NCBI GenBank assembly: GCA_026075535.2
Contig: AP026548.1
Span: forward strand, 7,874,001-7,938,000
Source: Tricholoma matsutake
Lineage: Eukaryota; Basidiomycota; Agaricomycetes; Agaricales; Tricholomataceae
Direction of reading: 5' to 3'
Length of the DNA: 64,000 bases
In this document: positions 11,579 to 22,484 of the stretch, in pieces
Layout of the letters: each line of letters starts with the position of its first letter
Position numbering within the stretch: the first letter of the stretch is position 1
Translations under genes and position numbers: made by a program
Notes under the pieces: generated by a model
Told to the model about the DNA's origin: nothing
What the model saw: the letters and a program-made list of their open reading frames with translations, nothing else
Databases searched by the model: none

Positions 11579-11946
11579 TGGATGGTGGGTGGAATGATGA
11601 CGACAAGATGGGACGATGGGGATGGCGAGAATGAGGGGACAAGGGAAGAGGAGGAATGAACACGACAACCCAGCAGGGAGGGGCAGCCACCATGACAGTA
11701 CCAAAAATGGTGATGAGGGGATGACAGGGAACGAGACGGCACCCGCCCCAGCCCTATGACTGTGGATCGTGGGTGGAACAATGACAACAATGGCGATTAG
11801 GGGAGCACAACAACCAGCCCCCTCCACAACTGCCATGAGCAACTGCTCGTGTGGTGGATGGGGGATGTGAGGATGAGGGTGCCCACAACAACCAGGAGGA
11901 GGGGGGGACAATGGGAGACCCAGGCCAGACAGGAATGACAAAAAAA

Positions 11947-12041
11947 GGCCCAAGAGATGTTGTCGATGTCTCTTGGGCCCCAGGTAAGTTTTTTCTTTTC
12001 TTTTCTCATTTCATTTTTTCATTACTAACAAACTCTTCTAG
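11947..12041 (+). repeat. hairpin A plus intron-like segment, module 2
   Basis: The 11-bp stem GGCCCAAGAGA (11947-11957) / TCTCTTGGGCC (11969-11979) is followed by CCAG, a GTAAGT at 11984, CTAAC at about 12024 and an acceptor-like CTTCTAG ending at 12041. Confidence 0.75.
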
Positions 12042-12122
12042 GTACTAACTAACTACCAGCCACGACGAGAGGTGGCACCCACAATGGCACCCCCCAAATG
12101 CCTACAAGCAATGGACTACATC

Positions 12123-12215
12123 GGGCCCACACAATGATGATGTTGTGTGGGCCCCAGGTAATTTTTTTCATGTTCTTTCTCATTTAGTTCGATTAATTAA
12201 TGTTTTCTTTTTTAG
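12123..12215 (+). repeat. hairpin A plus intron-like segment, module 3
   Basis: The perfect 12-bp stem GGGCCCACACAA (12123-12134) / TTGTGTGGGCCC (12143-12154) surrounds the loop TGATGATG. A GTAATT donor-like site at 12158 and a TTTTTTAG acceptor-like site at 12215 follow. The stem interior differs from modules 1 and 2 on both strands. A decayed fourth module lies at about 12560-12616. Confidence 0.75.
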
Positions 12216-12647
12216 GTTCTAACTGCTATAATAATGAGACCGCACCAAGATGCACCCACACCCACCCACTTTAACCCCCCACCTGCAAGATACATCACCA
12301 CAAACGGCCAGCATGAGACAGCAACCAAGACACCACACCAGCACCCTCAACTGCCGCTGTGAGTGCTTGTGGGGTGGGATGGGGAACAATGAGGCCAACA
12401 ACAGGAATAACCCAGCAACTGCCCCCAGCCCTGCAAGCCACTGCTCGCGGGGTGGATCACGAGTGCTAGCAGCTGACAACAAGGTACAATGGAATGGGGA
12501 CAATGATGAACAGAGGATGGGGACGTGAGGGATGATGGGGAGATGAGGAAATAGAAATATGGCCCAAGAGACGTTTTGTTTCTTCTCTTACTTCGTACTA
12601 ACCAACTTTCTTAGGTACTATTTATGATAACCCACTGATGCCTACTG

Positions 12648-12667
12648 CCATGAGCCCCTGCTCATGG
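12648..12667 (+). repeat. hairpin B, perfect 8-bp stem
   Basis: CCATGAGC (12648-12655), loop CCCT, GCTCATGG (12660-12667). The centre pair is T-A where the 11456 copy has C-G. Confidence 0.8.
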
Positions 12668-13265
12668 GGTGAGGAGGGAGTGGGACAACAAGGACCAGCA
12701 CAATGATGGGACAGGGCACCACACCACACCACGACAACCTCGACTGCCACACCGGACAAGGGACACAACAGGACAAAGGGATGGACACTGAATGCAGACA
12801 AACAGGGATGGATTTTGTATTTTAGTGGCTTGAAATTTATTCTGATACATGATGAAACTATTCTATCAATGGTCTGAAAATTCCTTTGTAAAAAGGAGAA
12901 ATTCATCCAGCCAACATCCTAATGGGATGAAAATACATTGTAGGCAGGTTCTTTCATTCCTCTTAAACCCCTGGAAAGTTGATGAAATTCAACCCAGGTA
13001 GAGGGGTGTTATTTATGCTCATATAAAGATGAAAACCATCCCATGGGATGAATTTGGTGTGGGATGAACTGGGGACAAAATGTGGGAGGTTTTCATGATA
13101 ACTCCTGATGAAACTTATTCCATTTTGGGGTTTATCAATACATGAAAACTATACCATACATATATCATTTTACACTATCTAAAGGTATGAAATGTGGGAT
13201 AGCTTTCCTACCCCTTGGGCCCCATAGTGTATTGGCTATGGCACTGTCAAGCTTGTGACCATCTG

Positions 13266-13538
13266 TGTTGAAATTAAACCCTGAGATACATGCTGCATAC
13301 ATGAGGCAATACATGCAGCATACACATGTTACTGCGCTTACTGCACATACATGTGGTAAACACATTCCTGAGTCATGTGACATCCTTATTATTATGTATA
13401 TAAGGAGAACCTGTACCATAGTAGGAATACAGTGTTCTTACCTCTGCTAACCCTAGCTGTAAGTCTAACTAAACCCCAGGTAGGTTGTAAGGAATGTGTA
13501 GTCTCTTCCCTGTGCAGCATATATAGTCTGCTCCAACA
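13266..13538 (+). mobile_element. putative Copia-like LTR, 273 bp
   Basis: The segment starts TGTTG and ends CAACA, contains a TATATAAGG promoter-like box near 13400, and is followed by GGTTATGGGCCC, which resembles a Copia primer-binding region. A short frame, MPYLAVNDVDFI, starts at 13571 just downstream, where gag would begin, and stops after 16 codons. No other Copia domain is present, so this is a truncated remnant at best. Confidence 0.4.
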
Positions 13539-13732
13539 GGTTATGGGCCCTGCTGGGCACATCGCAAACATGCCTTACCTGGCTGTGAACGATGTTGACT
13601 TCATCATCTCCAAATTGTAACCTTGTGCTCTTCATGAGCTGCATTGTGCTTCCTGCCACCTGCGAGCTGCATTAAAACATAGCATGACTAGGGTTCTTCA
13701 CACTCTGAAGGAGTGCTTTCTCCTGACATCGT

Positions 13733-14745
13733 TAGTGTTTGAAGGTCCAGTTCGGTCCGGTTTTTTCCCATCTTGGGCCAAAACTGGAACCGGAACTGGT
13801 TCCATTCTATTCCAAATCTACATAAGACTGAACCAGACCCCATGCAACTGGTTCACAGCAGTTTTATCCAGTTTGACAACCGGTTGGGGCTGGTTTGGCC
13901 ACAACTGGTCATGACTGACCTAAGTTGGTCAGAACCATCTCGCCTACATACTGTATGTAGTTAAGAATAAGACTAATACTACTACTCTAAAATAAGAAAG
14001 CCCCTCACAGGGCAGGGACCTATGAGCAGGCATATGGGGGGAAGGAAGAAAAAAAATGCATCCACCCGAGGAGGGAACACGAGGAGGGGAGGGGGCATCC
14101 GCTGTGTTTGGTGTTGGCAGGTTGGTGTTGGCAGGGGTGTTGGTGTTGGCGTCATCTGCTGCTGTCATTGTCATTTGCTGCCATTGTTACCTGCTGCCGT
14201 TGTCCAGTCTTGGCATTGTTTGCTGCCCTCGTCGTCTGGCATTGGTGTTGTCATCCGCTGGTGTTGTCTCCTTTCCCTCATCTGGTGTTGCTTGCATTAC
14301 CACCCCACAAGCAGGGGCTCACAGGCGTGGGTGGTGGTTGGGTGTAGCCATTGTCGAGGGGTAAATACCTGAAAATGATGACAAAATATTTAGTTAGTTG
14401 AAAAAAGAAATTAATGATAAAGAAACATACCTAAGGCCCAGACAACGTGACTGGCATTGTCTGGGCTGGCTGTGTTGGTTCGTTTGTAGTTGTGGTGGTA
14501 GGAGGAAGCACAGTGGTCATGGATGTGGAAGGTGACACGATGTTACAACATAGTTAGAACCTAAAAAAAGACACGAAAACATTAGTTAGTTGAACAGAGA
14601 ATTAAAAAAAACATTACTCGGGGCCCAAATGAACATTTGTTGTCATTTGGGCCTTACATGGTTGTTTGCGGGGTTTGGCAGCATTATCCGATGTTGGGGA
14701 TGTGGGAGTAGTGGCATGTGTTGACAGATGGGTGTTGGTGGAAGG
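13733..14745. mobile_element. hAT-like non-autonomous element (left end present, right end unresolved)
   Basis: The left end TAGTGTTTGAAGGTCCAGT matches both ends of the 57951-59514 element. It is followed by the same kind of subterminal ACCGGTT/CCAGTT-rich DNA (about 13733-13970). The interior carries minus-strand hairpin modules at 14436-14466 and 14622-14653 and a B hairpin near 14305-14335. No matching inverted right end or target duplication was found before the exonuclease gene begins at about 14757. The right boundary is therefore an estimate. Confidence 0.6.
14436..14653 (-). repeat. two hairpin A modules on the minus strand
   Basis: Stem 1 is GCCCAGACAA (14436-14445) / TTGTCTGGGC (14457-14466). 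Stem 2 is GGCCCAAATGA (14622-14632) / TCATTTGGGCC (14643-14653). On the minus strand each is followed by a donor-like GTATG or GTAAT and a T-rich segment containing CTAAC. Stem 1 has G-C where module 3 at 12123 has C-G, a compensatory change. Confidence 0.7.
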
Positions 14746-14756
14746 GGGGAGAGTAT

Positions 14757-16574
14757 TCTGATCTCAAACCACTTGTCATTCCATCTGATATTCAAATCTC
14801 AATCCTGAAATCTACCGACGAGATAAATGCTGCAATGCAGTCAATACTACAGCTTTTACCTGACAATGATACTAAAGGAGTTGTGGTGGCTGCCCTCAAT
14901 TCTGAGTCGAATGTGGAAGTGTCTGAGCATGGATTTGTCACTGGGCAGGGCCAAACTGCAGTACTACAGATTGCTGTTGGAAAGCATATCTATGTCATAC
15001 AAGTAAGCCGCAGTTTTTTTACTATCAAATACTACTATAAGAATACTTCAGATTAGTCAACTACTGGCTGGAAAGCAGCTTCCTCATATTCTGAAGCAGG
15101 TCCTGTGCAATCCACAAATCCTAAAGGTTAGGCAGTGTGTGATTGCTGATCTGAAGTATCTTCAGAAAGCCTGTGGATCTGCTTCTCCATTTCTTGGTGG
15201 GATTGATCTAGGAAAATTTGTGAAAGATCAGCTTGCTGTCAAGTCAGCAAAAATTGGCCATGCAGATCTCTGTGCAGAAGTTGTTGGGAAACGACTTGAC
15301 AAAGATGTTTCTGAGCATGTCAGTACCTCTTGGGAAGCAGAAACTCTCACTGATTGACAGATTAAATACTCTGCATGTGATGTCTATGCTGCTCTTTCTG
15401 TCTATGATGTTCTTTCTGCAATTCCACTCCCAGCTCCTTTAGCATCCAATGCCAAACCACTTAGCCCAGTCCTTCTTTACAACACTGTGTTATTGCATGG
15501 GGAGTCCTATCTCAACACTCAACACATTGCTTTGATGGCATTAATGTGACTGCTACACGCTGCCTAGTGGAAATTCATGATGTTTATGTTCCAGGGGCCA
15601 TCATTATGACACATAGACAACAGCCCCTTGCAGAATTTGGTCAAACCCCATTCTCCATTGTTTGCCTGTGCACCCATCTCTGCACAGCTTCATCCCAATT
15701 CCCCCCATCAAATCCTGCTCTGAAAGCCTGCAGTGCCCAAGATCCTGATCAAGAATGTATACCAGACACTGCACTGGCTGACATCTCAACCATCGACCCA
15801 CAGAACTCAGAATCTCAAATCAACCAGCCTGAAAATCCTAGCATCAGCAATTTTATGCTGGACACCATTGACTCAGTGACAGCAGAAGATAGGCCTATGC
15901 TAGCCACTTTTGAGGTGGATCTTGCAAGTCAGCAAAATAGTGAGCAAATTTTGGGTCAGGTTGATCACAGCTGGTGCCCACTTGTCTGCACTCACATTGT
16001 AAAAGATCCATTCCATGTCTTCAACATGTTCTATCTCTCTGTCACTCATGGACTATGGGTTGACTTCTCTCTGTCCCTACATGATGCTATCTTCATCCCA
16101 GATCAGAAGGATAAAATGTGCATCATTGCATGGGGTGCAGCCCAGGATCCACCTCTCACATGGGATTACATGCTTATAACATGGGCTAAATGGCTTTGGC
16201 ATCATTGTAAGTGAAGTATCCCACCCCCTGAGCAATTGTATCCTCTAATTGAACATGTCTTCCGAACATATGGTCCATTGAAAAATGTGAAAAATGGGGA
16301 ACTGTTATTCAATGTGGCAGCCTGGCGTGTCTCAAAAAATATTCTGGATCTTGTTCGCAAAGGATTTCTCTCTGATCCTCCAGGAGTTTCCCTGTATTAT
16401 CAGATTGGTGTTGATACCAAATATGGTGGACTACCCTTGTACAGATGCATCCGAGGCACAAACATGACAGAGAGTAGTGTTCATACACATCTGCAATCAC
16501 ATCTTCCTACATCTGGAGCTTCAATCCACCATGTTCAAGCTTGCCTATCAGATTTCATCTTGCGACACAACTTA
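14757..16574 (+). pseudogene. 3'-5' exonuclease-domain protein of repetitive Agaricomycete family, 5' part
   Basis: The reading begins with LKPLVIPSDIQI, and the N-terminus is lost against the hAT-like element. The exonuclease core follows. Motif I appears as ALNSES, so the catalytic Asp-x-Glu is altered. Motif II is in IADLKYLQ, after an intron at about 15003-15051. The YxxxD motif is in KYSACD (about 15371). A long C-terminal region follows (DPFHVFNMFY, PDQKDK, GVDTKYGGLPLYRCIRG). In-frame TGA codons (for example after HHCK at about 16214) and frame changes break it. It is cut at RHNL by the Plavaka element and resumes at 28016. It is a DEDDy-exonuclease-like gene of unknown role, probably itself transposon-associated. 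Confidence 0.72.
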
Positions 16575-16674
16575 CACTGTGGACCCCCCAACACCGGAAA
16601 TTCACACCCCAATTCCTCCCTCTTATATATGTAAATTCATACCATTATTAGTGTCCACAAGTGCTGAATATAAT

Positions 16675-16790
16675 ACCTGGAGGGAATAAATTTCATCCAC
16701 AGAGGGAACAAATACAATCCACAGAGGGAATAAATTTCATCCACAGAGGGGATAAATACAATCCACAGGAGGGAATAAATTTCATCCCAG
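16675..16790 (+). repeat. short tandem repeat in Plavaka subterminal DNA
   Basis: About five units of 22-24 bp alternate between AGAGGGAATAAATTTCATCC and AGAGGGAACAAATACAATCC forms. Below it (about 16940-17070) lie three looser, roughly 45-bp units built on ATAGGCTATTC and CATAGAACATT. Subterminal repeat arrays of this kind are typical transposase-binding regions in CACTA-type elements. Confidence 0.7.
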
Positions 16791-17125
16791 AGTGGTATAC
16801 TTATCAGCTGGTAATTGTATGATGCCATGGTATCAATTTTATTTTTTAAAGGGACAAACCGAAGTGGTGAAATTCATGTCGAAAATGGCATGTTTCATAC
16901 CATGTCATTTTTAACATGTCGTAGAAAATTCATCCACTCCAGGTGGATTTATTCAGTAATCATAGAACATTAAAATCATACATTTTTGATAGGCTATTCG
17001 GTAATGATGAAATATGTAAAATCATCCACTTTCGATAGGCTATTCAGGAACCATAGAACATTTGAAATATAAACAATTCATCCATTTGGAAGAACTAACT
17101 CATCAATTAAGATCCAGACTACAAC

Positions 17126-18566
17126 TCATTGAATAGCTACTATTGTCAGTAGAATTGGCCTTTCCATCCTCTTCCTCGGCCTACCCCAAATATCACTCAT
17201 CCTAATAATATTCCAGGTCATCCTCACCTGAAGAGATACCCAGGCCCTCATCATCGTGGTCACTGGCTCCATCATAGTCACTGGCTCCATCATCATCACC
17301 AGCTCCGTCATAGTCACCAGCTCCGTCATAGTCACCGGCTCCGTAACCACCAGCCCCATCGTAGCTGCCGGCCCTGTTGTAGTCACCATAGTCACCAGCC
17401 CTGTTGTCATTGCTGCCCTGGTCGTCGTCATCGCCTGACTCATTACTGCCCCTATTGTCACTGCCGTTGCTACTAGCCCCTTCGACACCATCATTCCTAT
17501 CATCACTTCCTTTGCTTCCTTCTCCTTTGCTTCCTTCGCCACCATTGTCCCCTTCCTTATCATGATTTGTCTGATCTCCCAGATATCCGCATTTGCATGC
17601 ATATGCGCATTTGTTCTTCAGATTTGATTTGAGGAATTCTTCGATGGGCCAACCATGTGGGAACTGCTTGAAATAGCCGTGACACTGTCATGCCTAGAGT
17701 ATAATATTGTTAGAAAGATATGACATGTAAAAAGTAAAAAGGAAGGACAGATACGGCTCCAATAATCTTGCTAATAAGTTCTTTGGGTTGGCAGTGCCAC
17801 AATACTGCGCAGTCGAGCCCTGCTTTAGCTGATAGGTCCCAAACAGCATGCTACAATCATGAGCGAGAGATAAGTGTGCATGCTGGTAGGACTCACTCGA
17901 AGAAGGTTGTATGTCTCCCCATCATCCGCAAGCCCCATGGCCTCTTGTAGATTGAATCCGTTACCGGCAACTCCCTTTTCTGGGCATGGTATCATTGTTG
18001 TAGTTGTAGGATGTTCCTTCATAGCCAGAGTCCTTTGCAAGGCATTGTTCTTGGCTGCAAACAGGAAATAATAAGCATTACAAATGGTCCATGGATATTG
18101 ACCTGCCTTCCAGTTTTTTTAATTGTGCATCACGGCTTTCCTGTGTGCTGGAGGATACGGCTATGTTTTGGATGCAATAAGTGATCGTCGTTAGAGATAA
18201 CAAAGTACCAACCTCATTTAGAGTTCTTCAGCAATTCCTGCTTAATCTTGTGGTTTTCCTTCATGCTAGGGGTTACAGCTATGGTTTTGTGGATGCAATA
18301 AGCAATTGTTGAGCAGGAGGACAAAGTACTGACCTGGTTTACAACCCTTCAATAATTCCTGTTTGATTTTCTTGTTTCCCTTTGCGCTAGGAGATACAGC
18401 TGTATTTTTTTGGATGCAATGAGTAATTGTCGCACAGGAAGACAAAATACGAGCCTGGTTTACAACCCTTCAGCAATTCCTGCTTGATTTTCGCAGCAGA
18501 TGTGCTTGATGTTGATTTCACCTTGGAGCCAGATGCAGGTTTAGCTGAGTGAGACTTCGGGGCCAT
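17126..18566 (-). CDS. low-complexity cargo ORF of Plavaka (uncertain gene structure)
   Basis: On the minus strand a frame starts MAPKSHSAKPASGS (ATG at about 18566) and leads to KIKQELLK. It then continues through a repetitive intron-rich stretch to a region reading as Asp/Gly/Ala-rich repeats (AGDYDGAGDYDGAG-like, about 17230-17460) ahead of SSGEDDLEYY. The exon borders between about 17640 and 18480 could not be fixed because the tandem repeat there gives several equivalent splice sites. I do not recognise the product. It may be a small acidic low-complexity protein or only a decayed one. Confidence 0.35.
18120..18560 (-). repeat. tandem repeat of about 115-120 bp containing a repeated exon
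   Basis: Three to four diverged units each contain GCAATTCCTGCTTGATTTTC (encoding KIKQELLK on the minus strand), then a GCTAGG, a TACAGCTAT stretch, GGATGCAAT and an AGGACAAAGTAC. Each unit looks like one exon plus flanking intron, so the array may offer alternative or repeated exons to the minus-strand ORF. Confidence 0.6.
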
Positions 18567-18599
18567 TGATCTCATCATGGGGAACAACAAGGTGAAGCC

Positions 18600-19359
18600 A
18601 GTTTATAAGCATGAGCAGAAATATGTTCTGTCGATAGGCCATACATGGATGGGAGAATTGTCCATGCAGTTGGTTACCAGCAGAGCTTCTAGCACCAGGG
18701 TCATTTGGATCTGGGAGCGGCATTTATGTATCCAATGAATTGAGCAGGGATAATTATTGCACGACCACTTGGCATGGATCTTGCATAAGGTATGGAACCT
18801 GCCCATATCCATGGTGAAAAGGTTCTAGTGCCTGAACAGTGGTGATTTGAGGATCGACAAGACCTAATTTATGTACGAAATATATTCAGCATAAATGGTT
18901 GACATCCAACCACTTAGAGTTGGATCTTGCATGATGTATGAAACCTCGGTATGGATCGAACAAAGTTCTAGTGCCAGGGGAGTGTTAGTGGATGTGATCG
19001 GGTGGCCGGATCATGCATGACGTACTGTACACAGGCCTGTCCACACCCAAGCTTGCAGTGGAAAGGAATACAGCTTCAAAGGGATGACACTGGCTTTGAG
19101 GGCAACAGCTGCGATAGAAGCGGGCTTGGAAGCATCCAGTAATTTTGTTACGAAAGGAGAGCAGTAGTGGGAGACATGACACTTTACGTATGTGGAACCC
19201 TTGATTGACCCTGGATGAAATTATGATGTTAGCACTATCAATTCACTCGGACTTGTAAGATGCAACCGGATCTTGAAGATACATTGCAAGGGCACAGACG
19301 GCAAGGATAAAAGTCGTCAGCTCAGTCAAGAAGTAAATCCCAACACCCACCAACGCACA
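18600..19359. other. non-coding stretch with diverged internal repeats
   Basis: Blocks resembling GGATCTTGCAT...ATGTATGGAACCT...GTTCTAGTGCC recur at about 18773, 18925 and 19010. They suggest an old local duplication. No gene is supported. Confidence 0.4.
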
Positions 19360-19753
19360 ATGCCCTCACTTTTTCAGCCAGCAATCCCCTCTACACCTCT
19401 TCCTCCAGTGAGGCGTATAGTCGTCGTTGACAGCGATACTGAATCTGAAAGCGGGTGCTCCTATCCAAACAACGACGAAGAATCTGTGCCAATGGTCAAA
19501 AATCAAGCTGGATATTTCATCCAGTCAAGCTCTCCACTACCAGCTAGCGACAATGTCAGTCACAATGTGCCGAACAACAATGGTGAGTTTTTTCTCAAGG
19601 AAAGATGTGTATGAACTGAATTATTGGTTAGCTGAAGCAGCCTGCAGAGCTCAAGTCAGTGCGGATGAAGCAGAAGAAGGGAATGCTTCTGGGGTGGTGA
19701 ATACTGATGTTGTATTATCGTTGGGCAACAAGGCGAGAAGAAATTTGTTATGA
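19360..19753 (+). CDS. hypothetical 111-aa protein, two exons, Plavaka cargo
   Basis: Exon 1 is 19360-19582 and exon 2 is 19641-19753, separated by a 58-nt GT-AG intron. Together they make exactly 112 codons ending in TGA. The product starts MPSLFQPAIPSTPLPPVRRI, is acidic and Ser-rich (VVVDSDTESESG) and has no recognisable domain. The open frame across the intron supports a real or recently real gene, but the model depends on one splice choice. It lies between the low-complexity ORF and the 681-codon gene, transcribed the opposite way to both. Confidence 0.45.
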
Positions 19754-20131
19754 CTATCATGATCTGACCTATAAAATCTTTTCAGGAAACAACAAAGATT
19801 GAAGTCCACATTGAAGGCTCGCACCATTCTAATCCATCAACCATCAACATCAACATTGAACAAATGCAAGTCTGAGGGAGAAAGCATAAGCAGGAGGTCG
19901 AGGGCTGTGAAGGAAGAACAGAAATTCAGGTCCAGATAAAGAAGATTAGGAAGTAGTTCGTAGCGATGAATGTACACAATTGCACTCGACACATTACTTG
20001 CATGTTGGGCCACTAGTGACATCTGAACAAGAAATGAGAGTTTATTTTAAAAGACAAACAAAACAAAAATCTACAGTGAGATCACCAAGTTAATTCGTCA
20101 TGGGTGGATAAGAGATACATACATACAGTCA

Positions 20132-22289
20132 TTAAATCCTGATGTTGGTCAGGTCATAAGCAATATTTGGGCAGGAGTCGACAATGGTAAGACTTCGAGG
20201 ATAAGTAACACAGTGTAAAGAGGCAGCATGGGATAAACGTTGGGGAGTAATGGGAGCTCGTCCAAAATGGTCGTAGAAGGTCTTCACATAAAAATGAGTA
20301 ATCTCATCCTCAAGGTCTTCAATCTCCCGTTCTGTCCATTGAAATTTCTTTGCAAGAATGATTGGCGGGACTTCTCCTTTCCATGTGGTCATCACCTTCT
20401 TCAACGCATGTAAATATACAGATCTGGGCTCCCAGTACACATTTCCTAGACCATGATTGGCTGCACCCAAGTCTGCCACCAGCAACAATGCAGATGCTCC
20501 ACCTGGAAAACAGGCTCTGATGAGTTCTTGACGATCATCGCTGGTGTTGGTTGTGACCTGTGCATTGAGAGCAAGGAGCTCAAACCTAAAGCTAAGCTCG
20601 GCCAGTTCCCAAAGAATTTCTTCATGCTCGTGGTCGCCTAATGAATTGATAATGCTACCATTCCACATCAGTTGACCGCCATGCGATTCTGCAAAGCTAA
20701 CTCCATGTGCCATCGAAGAATCATCCATAAATTGCTGTGCGGTCTCCCACAGTTTGGTGCTTTTCGTACTCGAAGCACCTGCTTTCTTTTCACCGATGAG
20801 CTCGAAGGTGAGAAGGTTGCACCAAAGACTGTTAGGGACTGCCGACACAGTGGAATTGTGAGTGCTGACCTAGTAGATCATAGCTGTACAAAATTTGAGC
20901 CAGCTTCGGAAATAGGCATCTTGATGTTCTTTGTTTTGAACCACAATGAACAAAGCAGGCTCAGGAAAAACATAACCCTCTGCCATTGCGGGTGGAGGAT
21001 TTTGGGGAGTAAAATCTGAAAGGGCCTTTTGCCAGCTTGGAATCGGTGGTGGTAAGAACGGGCTTTCGAGATCTTCAAATTTATTCCGCCCACTTGGTGG
21101 CATCTTGGGAACATTAGAATTCTTTTTGGCATCTGTAACCATGGACATGTAAGCCGAAATACTTATTCATTACAATAGAAACCTACATGGGCTATAAAGC
21201 TGCCTGCGTACTTCACGTTTAGAGATCTCCTCATGTGGCAGTGAAATGATACTAGTTTTGGCGCAGATGGACTGAAACGGATTCAGATACTGCAGATAAT
21301 GTTGGACATGTCTTGCTATCGCTCGATATTTGTCGATGTGATCACCATTTCCACGATAGATAGTGGGATGTGAAGGACGAGCGGCTGGGCTGAGAGGAGT
21401 AGACTCATCTCCTGGTCCCTGGACAGGTGCAAGCGCCCTCACGCGAATTGAGGAGAGCACTGAGAATGGCCTCACGAGCCAAACTGGGATGCCAGCCCGG
21501 AAAAAGAGATCGCACACCATAAGATCCGTAGTAAAAACCCCCATGACTTTCGCTGTGGTAGGAGGATATGTCTGCATGGGTGCAGGTGGTTCATTCAGTA
21601 AGAGGATGGAGCGAAAGTAGTCGTAGTAGTTGAGAAGAGCTGTTAATTCCATGAAAATTCTCTGCGTTTCACGTACAGTGAGTTGCATGCGACGAAGGTC
21701 CATTGAAATGAATTCGAGGCGATGTAAAAGATTCTCCAAAACGACAGTAAGCTGGAAAACTAGGAGCTCCTTTGAAAATTTTGATTGTGCAGTGTGTTTT
21801 AGAAGAGCAATACACAGTTGTTGCATCTGGGAAAACTGGAAAACATGGAGTTTTCCTATTCCTGTGAGGATGCCATCATTTGCAACAAAATTGTGATGAT
21901 CTGGCATCCACTGCATGATTGATGATGGTTCAGTTTGTGCAGGGATGCATGGAAGGTGAGGATATTCAGGTACCCATGGCTGCGGCCATTGAAGCGGATT
22001 GTCATCTCCGAAGCGAAGGTTCATCCTCAAAAAAAGACTACGATCACCACCCAGAGGAGGATTAAAAATGATATTTGTATTCGGACTGGTAACTATATAC
22101 TGTCCATCACATATGATGGCACCAACTAAACCATCGGAGGAGACTGTGCCTACAAGAACAAGTAATCAGGTATATTATTAGTCTAGCCAGTGATCAATGT
22201 TACTCACGAGACGAGAAGTTTTTATTGTGTAACAGTAGAGAAGGATTCTGCATAAGCTTTTTGGGAGTGATGTCGGGGAGGGAACCCAT
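20132..22289 (-). CDS. conserved hypothetical cargo gene, 681 codons, one internal TAG
   Basis: Exons on the minus strand: 22289-22208, 22149-21187 and 21132-20132, totalling 2046 nt or 682 codons with TAA. Introns have GT-AG ends and are 58 and 54 nt. The protein starts MGSLPDITPKKLMQNPSLLL. It shows features such as GDDNPLQWPQPWVPEYPHLP and HHNFVANDGILTGIGKL and no catalytic motif I can name. A single in-frame TAG at 20871-20873 (after TAMIY) would truncate the last 246 residues; CAG to TAG is the simplest origin. The long clean frame otherwise suggests recent selection. It is divergent from the transposase, with an inverted repeat between them. The function is unknown. Confidence 0.65.
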
Positions 22290-22484
22290 AAGAATTTATA
22301 CTGCAGCTGGTGAAAAACTGAAGCAAATGACATGAGCTCGAGGAACATTCAGATTGAATGAATACATACCTCAGTGATCATTCAAACAGTGATAACCCGA
22401 AGCTAAAAGAAGAAATGCAAGGGCCGCTCCACACTTGTGAGGATGGCAGATGTCTCACCCAGCGGGATAAATGAATGACGTCCA

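Larger units (their letters stand above)
10504..13229. mobile_element. non-autonomous Plavaka/CACTA-type element inside the HARBI1-like gene
   Basis: It begins CACTGTGGACC (10504-10514), the same end as the large Plavaka element at 16575. Its right end, GGCCCCATAGTG, is a decayed inverse. A 3-bp TAT duplication flanks it (10501-10503 and 13230-13232). Removing it rejoins the transposase reading frame exactly. About 570 bp at the left and 400 bp at the right are AT-rich DNA with repeated GGGATGAATTTTCATCCC palindromes, like the subterminal DNA of the big Plavaka. The centre (about 11090-12780) holds hairpin/intron-like modules instead of a transposase. Confidence 0.8.

Noticed and set aside
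11364..12906. Several Pro/Ser/His-rich open frames of 60-190 codons
   Set aside because: They run through the hairpin-module array of a non-autonomous element, are GC-repeat driven, and have no shared start or domain.
17256..17602. Val/Ile/Thr-rich and Met/Thr-rich open frames over the Asp/Gly rep region
   Set aside because: They are shadow frames of a low-complexity triplet-rich stretch; only the minus-strand Asp/Gly/Ala frame has plausible composition.
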